This document shows positions 44,398-56,540 of a stretch of DNA of 64,000 nucleotides, one piece after another (position 1 is the stretch's first letter; the number at the start of each line of letters is the position of its first letter). A program made the translations under genes and the position numbers. The stretch covers positions 10,993,594 to 11,057,593 of the forward strand of contig NW_004454170.1 in assembly GCF_000283155.1 (NCBI RefSeq), in the 5' to 3' direction. The DNA is from Ceratotherium simum simum. Lineage: Eukaryota > Chordata > Mammalia > Perissodactyla > Rhinocerotidae. Below the pieces are notes generated by a model. It searched no databases, was not told the origin of the DNA, and saw only the letters and a program-made list of their open reading frames with translations.

Positions 44398-44700
44398 GCA
44401 GTGGAAAGGACACAGGCTTTGGAATCAGAACACCTGGCGTGAGTCCTGCCTCTACCACAAGCTGAATGGATAACTTTCTTTTCTTGAAACTCATTTTTTA
44501 AAAAATCTGTAAGACAAGACTTAAAACAACAAACTTACCTCTCAGACTTATTATGATTATCAAGTGAGGTAATGTATATGAAAGTCCTTTTCAAACTTTA
44601 AAATGCCATTCCATTGTAAGAGATTACTTAGAACCGTGTCTGGCATATAATATATACCATAAAAGTGTCTGTTAAATTGAAAAATAAAAATAATTGTTGA
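44398..44700 (+). mobile_element. MIR SINE, nearly complete
   Basis: 'GTGCAGTGGAAAGGACACAG' at the head, then 'GGAATCAGAACACCTGGCGT', 'TGATTATCAAGTGAGGTAAT' and the end 'ACCGTGTCTGGCATATAATA': a long sense MIR with a T/A-rich interior. Confidence 0.85.
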
Positions 44701-45494
44701 ACTCAGCTTTTGTGTGTTGCCATCCATTGCTTGAATTGTTTGCTTTATGAGTAGGTTGATGGCAAATTGGGAACAGAGCATTTGGATGCCCCAGTGATTT
44801 TTTTATTGCAAACTTGTCACTAGAGTTCCTCATTAGTTGAGCATCCATCACCAGGTGAGAGAAGGTATAGCCTCTGGGGGAGGTAAGAAGCCATAAGGCA
44901 TCTCTTCAGTCTTCCATTTGCATTGAGGCCACACACAAGGCTGACTTAAGCACCAACCCTAAGTGGGAGCTGGTGTTGAAGGGGAGTAAAACTAGGGAGT
45001 GTTTACCACCTTAAACCACAACTGCTCACTCCAGCCCCCCAGTTTCAATCATTTGCCAGCTCTCCCCATCCAGAAAAAAGTGCAAACAGAAAAGCCAGAC
45101 CAGCCTAGGACATTGCCCTCTGGAAGACATCCATGCGTTTCAATGGCTTTTTTGCAGACCTTCTTTGGTGGCCACAAAGCCTTTGCATGCACATTTGAGG
45201 GAAGGTGTGGTGGCTTTAGTTCTTTGTTGGTTCCAGCTGAGAAAGAACTCCTGAGTTGGAAACTGAGGTCAGTGTAGTTCAAAAGCAAGCTCCTGGTATC
45301 TTTGCCCTTTTTAGATTCCTGACCATTCAGCCAGGTGTACTTCACTCAGAGAATTTGAAAATGCCCGGAGGAAATAGTTGTTTGTTAAATCGTTTTGTGT
45401 GGAGGATCAGGAGAAGTGAATGTCTTGGCATTATGTCATGAACTTCCTTTTTTTTTTTTTTGCTGCTAATTTTGACTACTTGTCTGTGTTAGAC
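44701..45494. other. Unassigned sequence
   Basis: T-tract at 45,449-45,462. Overlapping plus and minus frames near 45,000-45,345 have no domains. No gene. Confidence 0.35.
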
Positions 45495-45690
45495 CCAGTA
45501 ATGAACTTGTGACATGCATTATATCATTTGATTCTCAGCTTGTCTCTCTGAAGGAGGTTCTATTATTTCCCCATTATGGAGAGGTTTAAATAACTCACAG
45601 AAGGTCTCATTGCTGGTAAGTAGCAAAGCTGGGTCTTAAACCCAAGTTTATTTCATTCTAGGGTCTGAGCTCTTCCTAGATACCACCCCA
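45495..45690 (-). mobile_element. MIR SINE (antisense)
   Basis: 'ATCATTTGATTCTCAGCTTG', 'TTTCCCCATTATGGAGAGGT' and 'CTGGTAAGTAGCAAAGCTGG' follow antisense MIR order. Confidence 0.75.
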
Positions 45691-45909
45691 TCTATTCTGA
45701 GAATTTATGGTGCCCATGCCTCCTTCCTAACAACTGGCACTTCATTGAACTATGTACAATACCACATATATGTACATATATATTATACAACACCAAGAAC
45801 TCATCAGAGTTAGAGATGGAGCACTATTTTCCTCTGCATATCTGGCAGTGAGAACCAAAGGGAAAAATGCCACACAATGGTAGCTAGGTGGGTGGATGGA
45901 GTGATCTGG
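45691..45909. other. Unassigned sequence
   Basis: A short AT-rich 'CATATATGTACATATATATT' tract near 45,764; otherwise nothing is recognised. Confidence 0.3.
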
Positions 45910-46060
45910 AGACAGAAAGAAATGTACTAGAGGGTCTCTGGCCTCAAGGACTTGACAGTCTGGCAGGGCAGACAAAGCATAAATATATGAAAGCCTAAAA
46001 ATTATAATAAGAATGTCTGTAATACAGCCATGATTATTGACAAATGAATGATGAACTCAT
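45910..46060 (-). mobile_element. L2 LINE fragment (antisense)
   Basis: 'GGCCTCAAGGACTTGACAGT' near 45,941 is the antisense counterpart of the L2 3' region, followed by a diverged tail. Confidence 0.45.
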
Positions 46061-47899
46061 AAAGTGTTAATTCGTGTAGAGAGAGAAATGTCTTTGGGTT
46101 GGTTCACACTGGAATATTGCTGTCTGAGGTTTTTAGTTCTGACTCCCTATTTCACTCCTTCTCAGATTCCAAGGGACTCTCTGTGGCACAGTTGCTTCAG
46201 TCCCACCCAGAGCCTGTATGGTGTGCCCGTGGGGGAATATGCTGAGTAAGCGCTAGTTTATGATGATTGATGACCACCGCTCCCAGATTACTCTTGGCCT
46301 GTGTGTGGCCCTGAGCTTCCTCAATTTTAATTTAATTAGCTTCCCCCTTTCTCCAGCTTCTCCCAGGGAAATCAAGTACTTGTTACTTCTAAGAAATGTT
46401 TTGCAAGTTCCCACCCTTTTGGAAGGCGCCCTCTGGAATGTGGAGGCCATGGTCAGAGAGGAAGCAGTTCTTCCTCTGCCTGACTGTGCCCTGTTCCCTC
46501 CCACTTCCCCCTCTCCAAGCTCAATTCAAGGTCAACTCTAGTATTCTTGGCTGTATCCTATCTGACACAGTCCTCAGGCTCCCAGGTGTTGTAAATACTA
46601 CTCATATCACTTCTTTCATTTTATTGGCCTGATTGAACTTCTTCCTCACTCTCCACCCTCTTAGCACTATCTCTGATTCTCTGATCTTTCAGTCTCCACG
46701 GCTGGGAACTTCTCGAACTTCTCGTGGGGTGCTTCTAACATACCCAGAGGTAAATCAATTTGCTTTCACCTCTCTCAGAGAAGGAGCAAGTAGGAAGGAA
46801 TAACTTAGCTGCCTGTGTTTCCAAAACTTTCTGGACCTGATGGGTGAAGGTTGCCGCACTGTGATGTTGCCCCTTTCCCCAACTGCTCCTTAGGTCAAAC
46901 TCCCCCAAATTCATCATCTTGCTGTCCCGCGCTCTCTTTCTTGAAGGCATGTATGTATTATATGGAATTCTGTTGATTCAGGATCCAGCCCCAGGAGTAA
47001 TTGTGAAGAAAGTGGAGTTTTCTTGGCAGTCCCTCATCTCCCCATTCTGAATCCCTCTTCTATTTCCCACACTCAGTGATCCAGGCACCACAACACAATC
47101 GCCACCTGCTCTGTATGAGTCTCCCCAGCCTCTTATAGAAAACACATTTTCAGAAAGCTGGGAATTTTCGCAGGATTGTGATCTACTTTTCCTCTAACTA
47201 ATGTTACTCTTTTTTTTTTTTTTTTTTTACATTTTGGGGGAAGAGAGAGAGACAGAGAAAAGGAAGGCTGAAGAGAAGGGGATAATAGTGGGATCCATCG
47301 CCTTGCCTGTGAATCCAACTAACATTTCACGGAAATGCTACATTGTGTGTTGAAGTTTCCTTATTGAATGTTCATCTTCCTCTTCAGAGCTCCTGAAAGC
47401 AGTCAGAGGAGGGCTCCCCAACTAACCTGGAGCTCCTCTCCTCCCTATGTCTGGAATGTAGAGGTGGAGCTGGGTCAACTCTCTGCCCAAGTGGCTGGGC
47501 ACGAGGCTGGAATGGAGGAATGCTGAATCTCTGTGTGTCCCCCAAAGGTCCCTTCTCTTTTGCCTCCCTTTTGGCTTCAGAGCTTCCTCAGCACCTTCCA
47601 CACTCAGCCCCATGACTAGCTTTGGAGGCGCTTTCACAGGACCCACTGCTGGCTGAAAGGGCAAGCTCCAAAGACACACCTGGTGCTACCATGAAGTAGT
47701 TTCCTGCCTTCTAGGTCTCCTCTCTATAGGGTATTTAAAGGTCAGGGTTCTCACACTGGGCTACCATGATTCCACAGTTCAATTCGATTCCATTCTATTA
47801 AACTCAGGATGGCATTTATTGGGTCCATGTAATGATGGGTGGGGTAAGGCAAGAACCTAACTTCTCAGAGCTTTGATTTCCTTGTTTACAAGCTGTGGA
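46061..47899. other. Unassigned, largely unique sequence
   Basis: Contains an acceptor-donor pair at 46,166-46,245 (80 bases, one open frame), which I judge a likely pseudo-exon; a TAAT-rich 'TTTTAATTTAATTAGC' at 46,325; and a T19 tract at 47,210-47,228. A MIR-like trace may lie at 47,840-47,895. No gene is supported. Confidence 0.35.
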
Positions 47900-48115
47900 C
47901 TAGATCAAAGTTTCTCAAATTCCTCTGCATATGAGAATTGCTGGAGAGTTGTTGAAAAGTCGCTTCACATCCCTGGGATGTGCCTTCACATAGATCCTTG
48001 GGATGCTATGCCATATTTCTGTAGCAAGACCCAAGAGTCTGCATTTTAAACCAACCTCCATGTCATTTTGGTGCAGATCATCTGGAGAACACCTTTTGAG
48101 AAACGCTGAGTGAGG
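47900..48115 (+). mobile_element. hAT-Charlie-type non-autonomous element
   Basis: Inverted ends 'CAAAGTTTCTCAAATTCCTC' on the left and 'ACACCTTTTGAGAAACGCTG' on the right enclose 'CATATGAGAATTGCTGGAGA' and 'CAAGAGTCTGCATTTTAAAC', the layout of the MER5/MER20/MER58 group. Exact family not assigned. Confidence 0.65.
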
Positions 48116-49411
48116 TGGTCTCCAGGCTGAACGTCTATGAATCAACAGGAGCCCCTCCTTCAATCACTAGGACAGAGCCCTCCTAGAGGGCAAGAGCCTG
48201 ACTGTTGTTAGCCCTACAGGAAAAGGAGGTTGGGGTTTTCATTTAGGCATTTTCCCTCAAAGGGGAGAGTCAACGTGGAGGATGAACCTCATGCATAGCC
48301 AGGACAGGCAGCTGCCAGCAGGTACGAAGTCCTGTGTGCTGATAGCCAGTCCCTTCCCTCAAATATTTTTATGGATTAAACCTCTTGAGTTTTGAAGGGT
48401 TCAGAATCTTCATATTACAGTTCAAATTCTCCTGGAATACATTATCAACAACTGTAACTGAACAGCTCTGACAGAAGCCTAAAGATGGTTTTTTGGTGAA
48501 GAACATTGGCAATACCTACTCTGTGCAAAGTGTGTAGGGCCCGGGGGAGCCACAGGTTTGGGTCTGCAAAGCCATGGAGACGAGAGACATGTAGAACCAA
48601 GAGGTCAAGCCAGCCAAGGACTGAGTGGGGTGCTGAGTCTGGAGGTACGCAGTGTCAGGTTTCCAAATTGGAGGCTTTTAAGTCCTGCTCCTTGCTGTGT
48701 GGTCCAGGGGCAGGAGAGCACTCTCATGGAGCATGGTTACTGTTAGACTTTCCTGAAGGGTTCTCTCTCCTCTGCTCCAGCTCTCCATTTCCAAGCACCC
48801 ATCCTGCAAGAACGGTTGTCCAGGCATGTCCCCTGGCCTCTCAGACCGTTCTCCCTCCTTAGACACACTGGCTTGCTCTTGTGCTCTGCGCTGCCTGTGT
48901 TTCCCTTGCACTGGTTGGAATGGCTCATGTTTGTCTGTTGCTTTGAAAGGCTCTTGGATGTTTATCTTGTCTCTCCAACCAGATAGCAAGATCCTCGAGG
49001 GCTTCTATTTCTTCTCTTTTGTTTCTTCCCACAGTGCTCAGTACAATGCTCAGGAAAGAAATTTTCTAATTGTTTGTTTGTCTGCCAAACAACTGATACC
49101 TACTTCTACCTAGCAGGCCTGATGGCAGGTGAATCAGTAGATTTTCTGGGAGAGAGGTTGGGAGGGAGAAGGGGAGGGAGCAGAGAACCAGATGCTGCAT
49201 GTCCTCCCAATTCTGTCCAGAAAGTACCAGCTCTTTAATCAGTCACTTGACACATAGCTGCTTGTCTATGGGGACCCTCCCTGTAATATGGTCACCAAGT
49301 TCACTGACTAGTCAATCAAAGGGAGTTTCCACCTTGGTCTCCTAGAGTTGGGAGCAATGTGGATCGAGCTGTAAGACAAGGTGATCTCATTCTCCTTTAA
49401 AGGGGGTACTG
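48116..49411. other. Unassigned sequence
   Basis: About 1.3 kb with overlapping frames on both strands (48,506-48,989) that lack domains. No repeat is recognised. Confidence 0.35.
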
Positions 49412-49660
49412 TCTACCCTAGTGGTTTAGAGCCTGGTTGAAGTCAGGCAGATGTAAATTCCAATTTTGGCTGTACCTGTTGCCAGCTGTCTTATTTTTCA
49501 TGAATTTCTCAATCTCCATGAGCCTCAGTTTTCTCAGTTGGAAAATGAGGATAAAAGTATAGTATCTCATAGGTTTGTTGTGGGGAGAATAAATGAAATA
49601 ATGCAATTGAAACAATTTACCCAGGGACTAGCAAAGAGTGGGCCCTCCAGAATGTCAGCG
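49412..49660 (+). mobile_element. MIR SINE, nearly complete
   Basis: 'GTGGTTTAGAGCCTGGTTGA', 'GAGCCTCAGTTTTCTCAGTT' and 'AGAATAAATGAAATAATGCA' are in full sense MIR order. Confidence 0.88.
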
Positions 49661-50924
49661 ATTGAAGGAGCACTAAAAAGGCTTTCTGCTTTTGTGAAAA
49701 TCCAAGGCGTTCTGGGCTGCTGCCTTCTTTATTATCCTGCCAACTCCCCTTGACCGCTTTACCTTCCCCTCCATCTGTTGGTGGACATAATCAGAAGAGC
49801 AAGAGAGAGTGTGAGGGGGACCCTTTGTCTCTCCCTAGAGGGGCCCTCACTCCAAGAGCTGCCCACTCCCTTTTCTTACAAACCGAGCCTGCAAGCTCCA
49901 GGAATCAGGCAATCTCCCTTCCCTTCCTCTGGTCAGCTCGTCCACTGGAAGCCTTCTTGGCTCAGGGCCACCCCTGAGGCACCCCATCCTCTGCTCTACT
50001 GAGCCAAATTAAAACTGGTGGGCTCAGCTTTAATTGAAAATCCCCAATCAGGACAGTACAAAGAGATTCTCTTTTTAATGTAAACCTCCAAATGCAAATA
50101 CTTGAGCGGATGTGCAGTCCTCTTATCTCATGCTTTTCTTTCCTGTCTGAAGCAAACTCCTCTTGTGAGACCTTGGGGTCCCGGTAAAGAGGCCTCTTTG
50201 CAATCATACATTACACATTTGTGGAAAGGGACTCCTTAGTGGGTTGGTAAGTGCCCTTAAAACAGATTTTATAAATATTTCAAGCAGGATTTTCTATTAG
50301 ATTCCATCTTTTAGAAACTTCTGCTGCTATCTAGGTAGCCAGTTTTTCAAGGATATACTTCCTTTTAGTTGAAATCGTAGTCTCAGAGAAGTACTGCTGC
50401 CTCCAAAGTACCTTCTAAACAGTGTGGTTGACCCAGGAGTCCAAATTAAATTACTCTATGTTCTAATGATGGAAAAGATGCAGGGAACAAAATGGCCCTA
50501 GGGAAATTGTGTTTTCTTGTAGTATTTGGCTAGTAGAGATGTTAATCTGGGAGGTAGCTGGGTATTGAAAGCACACAGGGGAAGGAATTTTTCAGGGCTA
50601 TTTCATCAGAGGTGTGAGGAAGTAAGCTTATCAGGATTCAAGCCTTTATCAGAATGAATCTTCCGTAAGCAGGAGGTACTGACCTTCTGGCTGGAGAGCT
50701 TTCCTGAAGGGGCAGGAAGGCTCAAGGACAAGTGACACAGATGGGGACTGGGCATCTGCAGAAGACCTGCTTTCACTTTCCCTGAGTCTCTAGCTCCTGG
50801 TACAGACCAAAGCCCCTGCCTAAAGGGCTTAGCAAGGACACCAACAGAGGCAAATAAGAATAAAATGTAAAGTCTGGCATTCAAGGCTGGATTATGTCAG
50901 CTGCCTCCCAACCAGCATCTAGCA
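49661..50924. other. Unassigned, largely unique sequence
   Basis: Repeat-poor. An exact octamer motif ATGCAAAT lies at 50,092-50,099 inside AT-rich sequence. Frames of 70-95 codons are without domains. Confidence 0.35.
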
Positions 50925-51285
50925 TCCCTCCCCTCTTGCCTTCTCCAATCCATTCTGATCAGCCAGAGAGGGCTTTCTCAGAGTGCCTTCTGGCTATACC
51001 CTCCTGGCTCCCACCCTGCTCTAGCCTCCCAGCCTCCTTTCTGACTAACTCATATTCATCCTTCAGATCTCAATTTAGGATTCATGTTATTCAAGAAGCC
51101 TTGATTGACAACCCCTTCCACCCCACTCTCATGCTGAGCTTGTGGTTCACTCTGAGTGTGCAGTATGGCAATAACCCACTGCATGTTTGCCTCCCTATCT
51201 AGACTCCAAGTTCCTTGAAGGTAGGACTTTATTTTGTTAAGGATGTGTTTCTAGCACTGAAGACTCAACATTCAGTGATTGATAA
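50925..51285 (+). mobile_element. L2 LINE 3' region
   Basis: 'CTAACTCATATTCATCCTTC' near 51,045, 'TTCAAGAAGCCTTGATTGAC' near 51,090 and 'TCCTTGAAGGTAGGACTTTA' near 51,211 are sense L2 landmarks. Confidence 0.75.
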
Positions 51286-52559
51286 GGAACCCAATAGTGA
51301 AATCAAATCTCTCACTCAAACACAGGAAGAATGGGAAACAACACTGAGTGGTCACTGGGCTGCAGAGCAAGAATCTTGACCGTCCTGCCCTGGCTGAGGA
51401 AGGGGCCAGTGGTGTTGGGCAGCCTGTGGTCCTGCTCTTTGGAGAATCACTGCTGTCCAGTGTCCTTCAAATCAGACAAGGGCATGGAGAAGAATACCCT
51501 TTCTGGGGGCTACAGAAACTTAGCAGCTCACATTCTGTTGACATGAGTTTGGGGGCCAGGGTATTGCCTTATGTGTTAAACAGCAAATAATACATTTCTT
51601 TTAAAAACTAGGTTGGCTTTTAATCTATTTGTGCCCAGTCAATTCCATGGGGCAAAGATCTTATCTAGTCATAGTTCTTGAGCTGAGAATTTCTGCCCCC
51701 CATCTGGCCTCTGGGTTCTGTCCATCACTCTGGCCCCCAGTTCAATGGCCTCTGCCTTGAGGCAATTTGAAACAATAGTGTGGCGGGGAGATATGACCCA
51801 TAATCTGATTTTTCCCAGCCAGCATCTTCACAATAAGCCTGTGTCTCCTTTGTCTAGTGGAGAATGCTTAACAGGAGGTGCTGGGAGAGGCCTGGGGATC
51901 TGGATTATAGTTTGGCTCAATCTTATCTCCTGCTCAATCTCCTGCCTTTTTGCCTCTGCTCCCACTCACTTTATCTAAGAGTAGAGAATTCTGCTTTTTC
52001 AACCCTGAAAGGCTTCAAGTTATTGGACTCTTAGTCAATCAATTTAGATCTCAGCATAGACAGACAGAAAGCACCTCTCTTAGCAAAGCTGTCTTTTTTT
52101 CCCCTCTCTGTTTTAAGATAGGTTGCCTTTGGTCTGAGCTGATCTCATTCATGTATAACCTGGCTGAAGACTGCAAGAAACAAAAGAGATGCCAATATTC
52201 TGAATTTCCCCTAATAGTACAGTCTGCTAATACTGCAATTTGACTGTATATTTTACCACCACGGAACAAGAATCACCAACTTCCCCACGAGGAACGCTGA
52301 GGTCTTCCCTGTTTCCACCTTTCCCTCCTCCATTCAGCCTAATTGTAGGGTCTGTGTCTTGCAGCACCCAAGTCCTGGGGCAAATTCTGTATCATTTGGA
52401 TGATTTTGTATTAGTGCAACACATGACCATATGGAGGAGGATAGATTCCCTGAACAATATTAATTTTGTTTTGTTTAGTAAGAAAGGAGGAATAATAAAG
52501 GGAATGGATGCTGGGGAGGCAACCAGTAGTATTCTGCACCATTTTATTTAACATTCATA
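51286..52559. other. Unassigned sequence
   Basis: No gene or named repeat; frames of up to 103 codons lack domains. Confidence 0.35.
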
Positions 52560-52620
52560 TGTTCAGCAAGCATTTATTGAGCATCTACTGTGTTCCAGGC
52601 ATTAGAGAGGCAGGAAAAAC
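52560..52620 (-). mobile_element. L2 LINE 3' end (antisense)
   Basis: 'AGCATTTATTGAGCATCTAC' and 'TGTTCCAGGCATTAGAGAGG' are the complement of the L2 terminus. Confidence 0.7.
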
Positions 52621-52799
52621 AAAAAGGTAAGTTCCACCTCGTAAAAACCCCACAAGCCTGTGGGGATGCAGACATTGACGCCCAGTGTGAGAATGACATA
52701 ATAGAGGTGCAGAGAGTGCTCGGGGCACCCAGAGTCAGGGCAGCTGACCCAAACTGGGGTGGGGGGACCCAGAAGTGGTAACTCCTCCCCTCACTGAAG

Positions 52800-52915
52800 G
52801 TATATTCCATGATGCTAGGGTTTGTCTGATTTATTCACTGCTGTATTTCTAATGTCTGTCACAGGGCCTGCCATACAGCAGGCACTCAATAAATATTTGT
52901 TGAATGAACAATAGT
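52800..52915 (+). mobile_element. L2 LINE 3' end
   Basis: 'TTTATTCACTGCTGTATTTC' and 'CAGGCACTCAATAAATATTT' ending in GTTGAATGAAC: a well-preserved sense L2 terminus, close to an oppositely oriented one at 52,560. Confidence 0.85.
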
Positions 52916-53290
52916 GATGCCTGAGATGAATCTTGAAAGACGGGTAAGAACTATCATAGTGAGGAAGGCTAGTGGCGTAGGCACATGAACCACAGTAGGC
53001 AGAGCGGGCGATGATGTCTTCGAAATGTATTGGGCATGAGCGATAGTAGCTATTTCTTCATGATGCTAACATTTAAATAAGATTTGAAAATGGGAGAGGT
53101 GAGTAGATGCAATACCTGTGCTCTCATTACAGGAGTGGCAGAGAGGCAGAAGGCAGCCCAGCTGAGTTCCAGAAGACGAACTTGGACGCTGGGGATATTG
53201 AGAAGTAGGTGCTGGTCTGACTCTGAATGCACTGAAGGAGTTTTAGGGGACGGAAGTGGGAAAGGACAGTGGAAGCTCTGCTGGGAGCAG
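52916..53290 (-). mobile_element. Possible L2 body (antisense)
   Basis: 'TGAGATGAATCTTGAAAGAC' near 52,923 and 'TAACATTTAAATAAGATTTG' near 53,067 fit antisense L2. It could continue the 52,560 copy, with the sense L2 end inserted into it. Confidence 0.45.
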
Positions 53291-54105
53291 TGAGGAGCCC
53301 ATTGCAAGAAAAGGTTCTCTCCCCTTTTCTTGATGTTCTCAGTGTGACCAGCGTTCTCTTATGAAGAGTCATGGATCAGAATTGCAAGTCCAGCTTTCAA
53401 CAGGCTGGCCTTCCCTTCTAGGGAGTTTGCCTTCGCCCAGAATGGGTGGCCATCTGGTGATTGGTATAGTTTTATCATCACATCCTGTAGATACAGGTAG
53501 GAAAGACAGCATTCTTTTCTACCCACCTGCAATTCCTTTTGAGGCAACTTAAAAGAACAACTTATTAAAACAGCTATGGACATTCATCAAAGGGTAGAGT
53601 AGAAAGTCCAAAGAGTACACTTTAAACAGAGCATACGACATCTTACACTGCTGTCAATAACTTCGTTGTAATTCTTATTTCAACCTTAAAGATGAGAAAG
53701 TTGGTCTCTTCAATCATCATGAACCTTTGACTTGGACCCCTCCAAAGCTTTAGATCAGATTAAAATCTAAACCTCCTCCAGCACACTGCCTTCAACTTTT
53801 CTACTACTCAGAATCGACGTCATCTTGCGACAGGCCATCGTTGCTGACTATCTCATCAGTACAAGGAGTGATTTTTGATACTGCCCTCCCTTCATCTTGC
53901 TGAAGAGGTAATTCCTGCTCCCCTTTCTCTGTGAAATTCTCTTCTTCAGGAAAAATCTGAAAGAAAGTAGAGAAAACTTGGAAGTGTCCAGTCTACGGCT
54001 TATGTAAAACTTTTAAAATCTCCTTTTTTTCCAATTGAGTACATTTCTCAACCTCATGTTTTCACACCTTTCTGAGCAGAGTGTGATCTGATAATCACTA
54101 ATGGA
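53291..54105. other. Unassigned sequence
   Basis: No gene or named repeat is recognised. Confidence 0.35.
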
Positions 54106-56442
54106 AAGGCATTTCTCATTTTATTGTGTTTCGCGGATACTGCATTTTTTACAAATTGAAGATTTGTGGGAACTCTGCATCGAGCAAGTCTATTGACACC
54201 ATTTTTTTCAACAGCATTTTCTTATTTCATGTCTCTGTGTCACATTTTGGTAATTCTTGCAATATTTCAAATTTTTCATTATTTTTATATTTGTTGTGGT
54301 GATCTGTGATCAGTGATCTTTGATGTTACTATTGTAATTGTTTTGGGGAACCATGAACCACACCTGTATAAGATGGCAAACTTAGTTGATAAATGTGTGT
54401 GGTCTGACTGCTCCACAGCCTGGCTGTTCCCCCATCTCTTGCCTCTCCTCATGCTTCCTTATTCCCTGAGACACAACAATATTGAAATTAGGCCAATTAA
54501 TAACCTTACAATGGCCTCTCAGTGTTCAAGTGAAAGGAAGAGTCGCATGTCTCTCACTTTAAATCAAAAGCTAGAAATGATTAAGCTTAATGAGGAAGGC
54601 GTATTGAAAGCTGAGACAGGCTGAAATCTAGGCCTCTTGCACCAGTTAGCCAAGTATGAATGCAAAGGAAAAGTTCTTGAAGGAAATTAAAAGTGCTACT
54701 CCAGTAAACACAGGAATGATAAAAAAGTGAAACAGCCTTATTGCTGATATGGAGAAAGTTTTTGTGGCCTAGATAGATTAAACCAGCCACATTCCCGTAA
54801 GCCAAAGCCTAATCCAGAGCAAGGCCCTAAACTCTCTTCAACTCACTGAAGGTTCTGAGAGGTGAGGAAGCTGCAGAAGAAAAGTTTGCAGCTAGCAGAG
54901 GTTGGTTCATGAGGTTTAAGGAAAGAAGCCATCTCCACAACATAAAAGTGCAAGATGAAGCAGCAAGTGCTGATGTAGAAGCTGCAGCAAGTTACCCAGA
55001 GGATCTAGCCAAGATCATTAATGAAGGCGGCTACACTAAACAACAGATCAGTGGAGATGAAACAGCCTTCAATTGGAAGAAGGTGCTACTAAGACTTTCA
55101 TAGCTAGAGAGGAGAAGTCAATGCCTGGCTTCAAAGCTTCAAAGGACAGGCTGACTGTCTTGTTAGGGGTTCATGCAGCTGGTGACTTTAAGTTGAAGTC
55201 ACTGCTCATTTACCATTCCAAAAATTATAGGGCCTTTAAAAATTATGCTAAATCTACCCTGCCTGTGCTCTATAAATGGAACAAAAATGCCTGATGATAG
55301 CACATTTGTTTACAACACGGTTCACTGAATATTTTAAGCCCACTATCAAAACCTACTGCTCAGGAAAAAGGATTTTCTTCAAGATATTACTGCTCATTGA
55401 CAATGCAGCTGGTCACCCAAGAGCTCTGATGGAGATGTACATCAAGATTAATGTTGTTTTCATGTCTCCTAAGACAACATCCATTCTGTAGCCCATGGAT
55501 CAAGGAGTAATTTTGATTTTCAAGTCTTATTATTGAAGAAATACATTTTGTAAGGCTGTCATAGATGGTGATTCCTCTAATGGATCTGGGAAAAGTAAAT
55601 TGAAAGCCTTCTGGAAAGGACTCACCTTCTAGATGCCATTAAGAACATTTGTGATTCATGAGAAGAAGTCAAAATATCAACATTAACCGGAATTTGGAAG
55701 AAGTTGATTCCAACCCTCATAGATGACTTTGTGGGGTTCAAGACTTCAATGGAGGAAGTAACTGCAGATGTGGTGGAAACAGCAAGAGAACCAGAATTAG
55801 AAGTGGAGCCTGAAAATATGATGAATTGCTGCAATCTCATGATAAAACTTTAATTAATGAAGAGTTGCTTCTTATGGATGAGCAAAGAAAGTAGTTTCTT
55901 GAGATGGAATCTACTCCTGGTGAAGATGCTGTGAAGATTGTTGAAATGACAACAAAGGATTTAGAATATTACATAAACTTAGTTGATAAGGCAGCACCAG
56001 GGTTTGAGAGGATCAACTCCAATTTTCAAGGAAGTTCTACTGTGGGTAAAGTTCTCTCAAATAGCATCGCACGCTACAGAAAAATCGTTTGTGAAAGGAA
56101 GAGTCAATCAAGGTGACAAACTTCATTGTTGTCTTATTTTAAGAAATTGCCACAGCCACTCCCACCTTCAACCATCATCCTGATCAGTCAGCAAAAGATT
56201 ACAACTTGCTGAAGGCTCAGATGACAGTTAGCCTTTTTTAGCAATAAAGTATTTTTTAATTAAGGTATGTACATTGTTTTTTATACATAATGCTATTGCT
56301 GCTTAGTAGACTACAGTATGGTGTAAACATAACGTTTATATGCACTTGGAAACCAAAAAGTTTGTGTGACTTGTTTTATTGTGATATTCGCTTTATTGCA
56401 GGGGTCTGAAACCAAACCTGCAATATCTCCCAGGTATGTCTG
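54106..56442 (+). mobile_element. Tigger1 DNA transposon, near full length
   Basis: A Tc1/mariner-superfamily (pogo clade) element of 2,337 bp, slightly shorter than the roughly 2.4 kb family length. The right end 'CAATATCTCCCAGGTATGTCTG' region is well kept and is followed by TA, the expected target site. The left end 'AAGGCATTTCTCATTTTATTG' region is diverged and its TA is lost. Interior landmarks include 'AATTGAAGATTTGTGGGAAC' near 54,155 and the whole transposase region in the plus orientation. Gaps and substitutions fit an insertion old in placental mammals. Confidence 0.96.
54511..56231 (+). pseudogene. Tigger1 transposase pseudogene
   Basis: The relic reading frame starts at an ATG at 54,511 (MASQCSSERKSRMSLTLNQK), the N-terminal helix-turn-helix of pogo-type transposases. 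The CENP-B-like DNA-binding part continues at 54,909-55,100 and the DDE catalytic core follows. The first catalytic Asp lies in GDETAF (about 55,059), the second in [10 protein letters not shown] (about 55,400). A TAG at 55,489-55,491 ends the frame just before the expected third Asp (plus strand CCCATGGATCAAGG). The C-terminal piece is open at 55,904-56,116. The surviving pieces lie in different frames (frame changes between about 54,620, 55,090, 55,280 and 55,900), so the protein cannot be made. Confidence 0.93.
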
Positions 56443-56540
56443 TACAATTATTCTTCAATTAACCAGAAACTATTATAAGAACTCAGAATCATGCACAGTT
56501 CAATGTATGTTGGAAACTGTTTTAAAACTCTCTCTTTTAG

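Noticed and set aside
46166..46245. 80-base acceptor-donor pair with one open frame
   Set aside because: Short open pseudo-exons are expected by chance in this much sequence; no second exon or repeat-free context supports it strongly.
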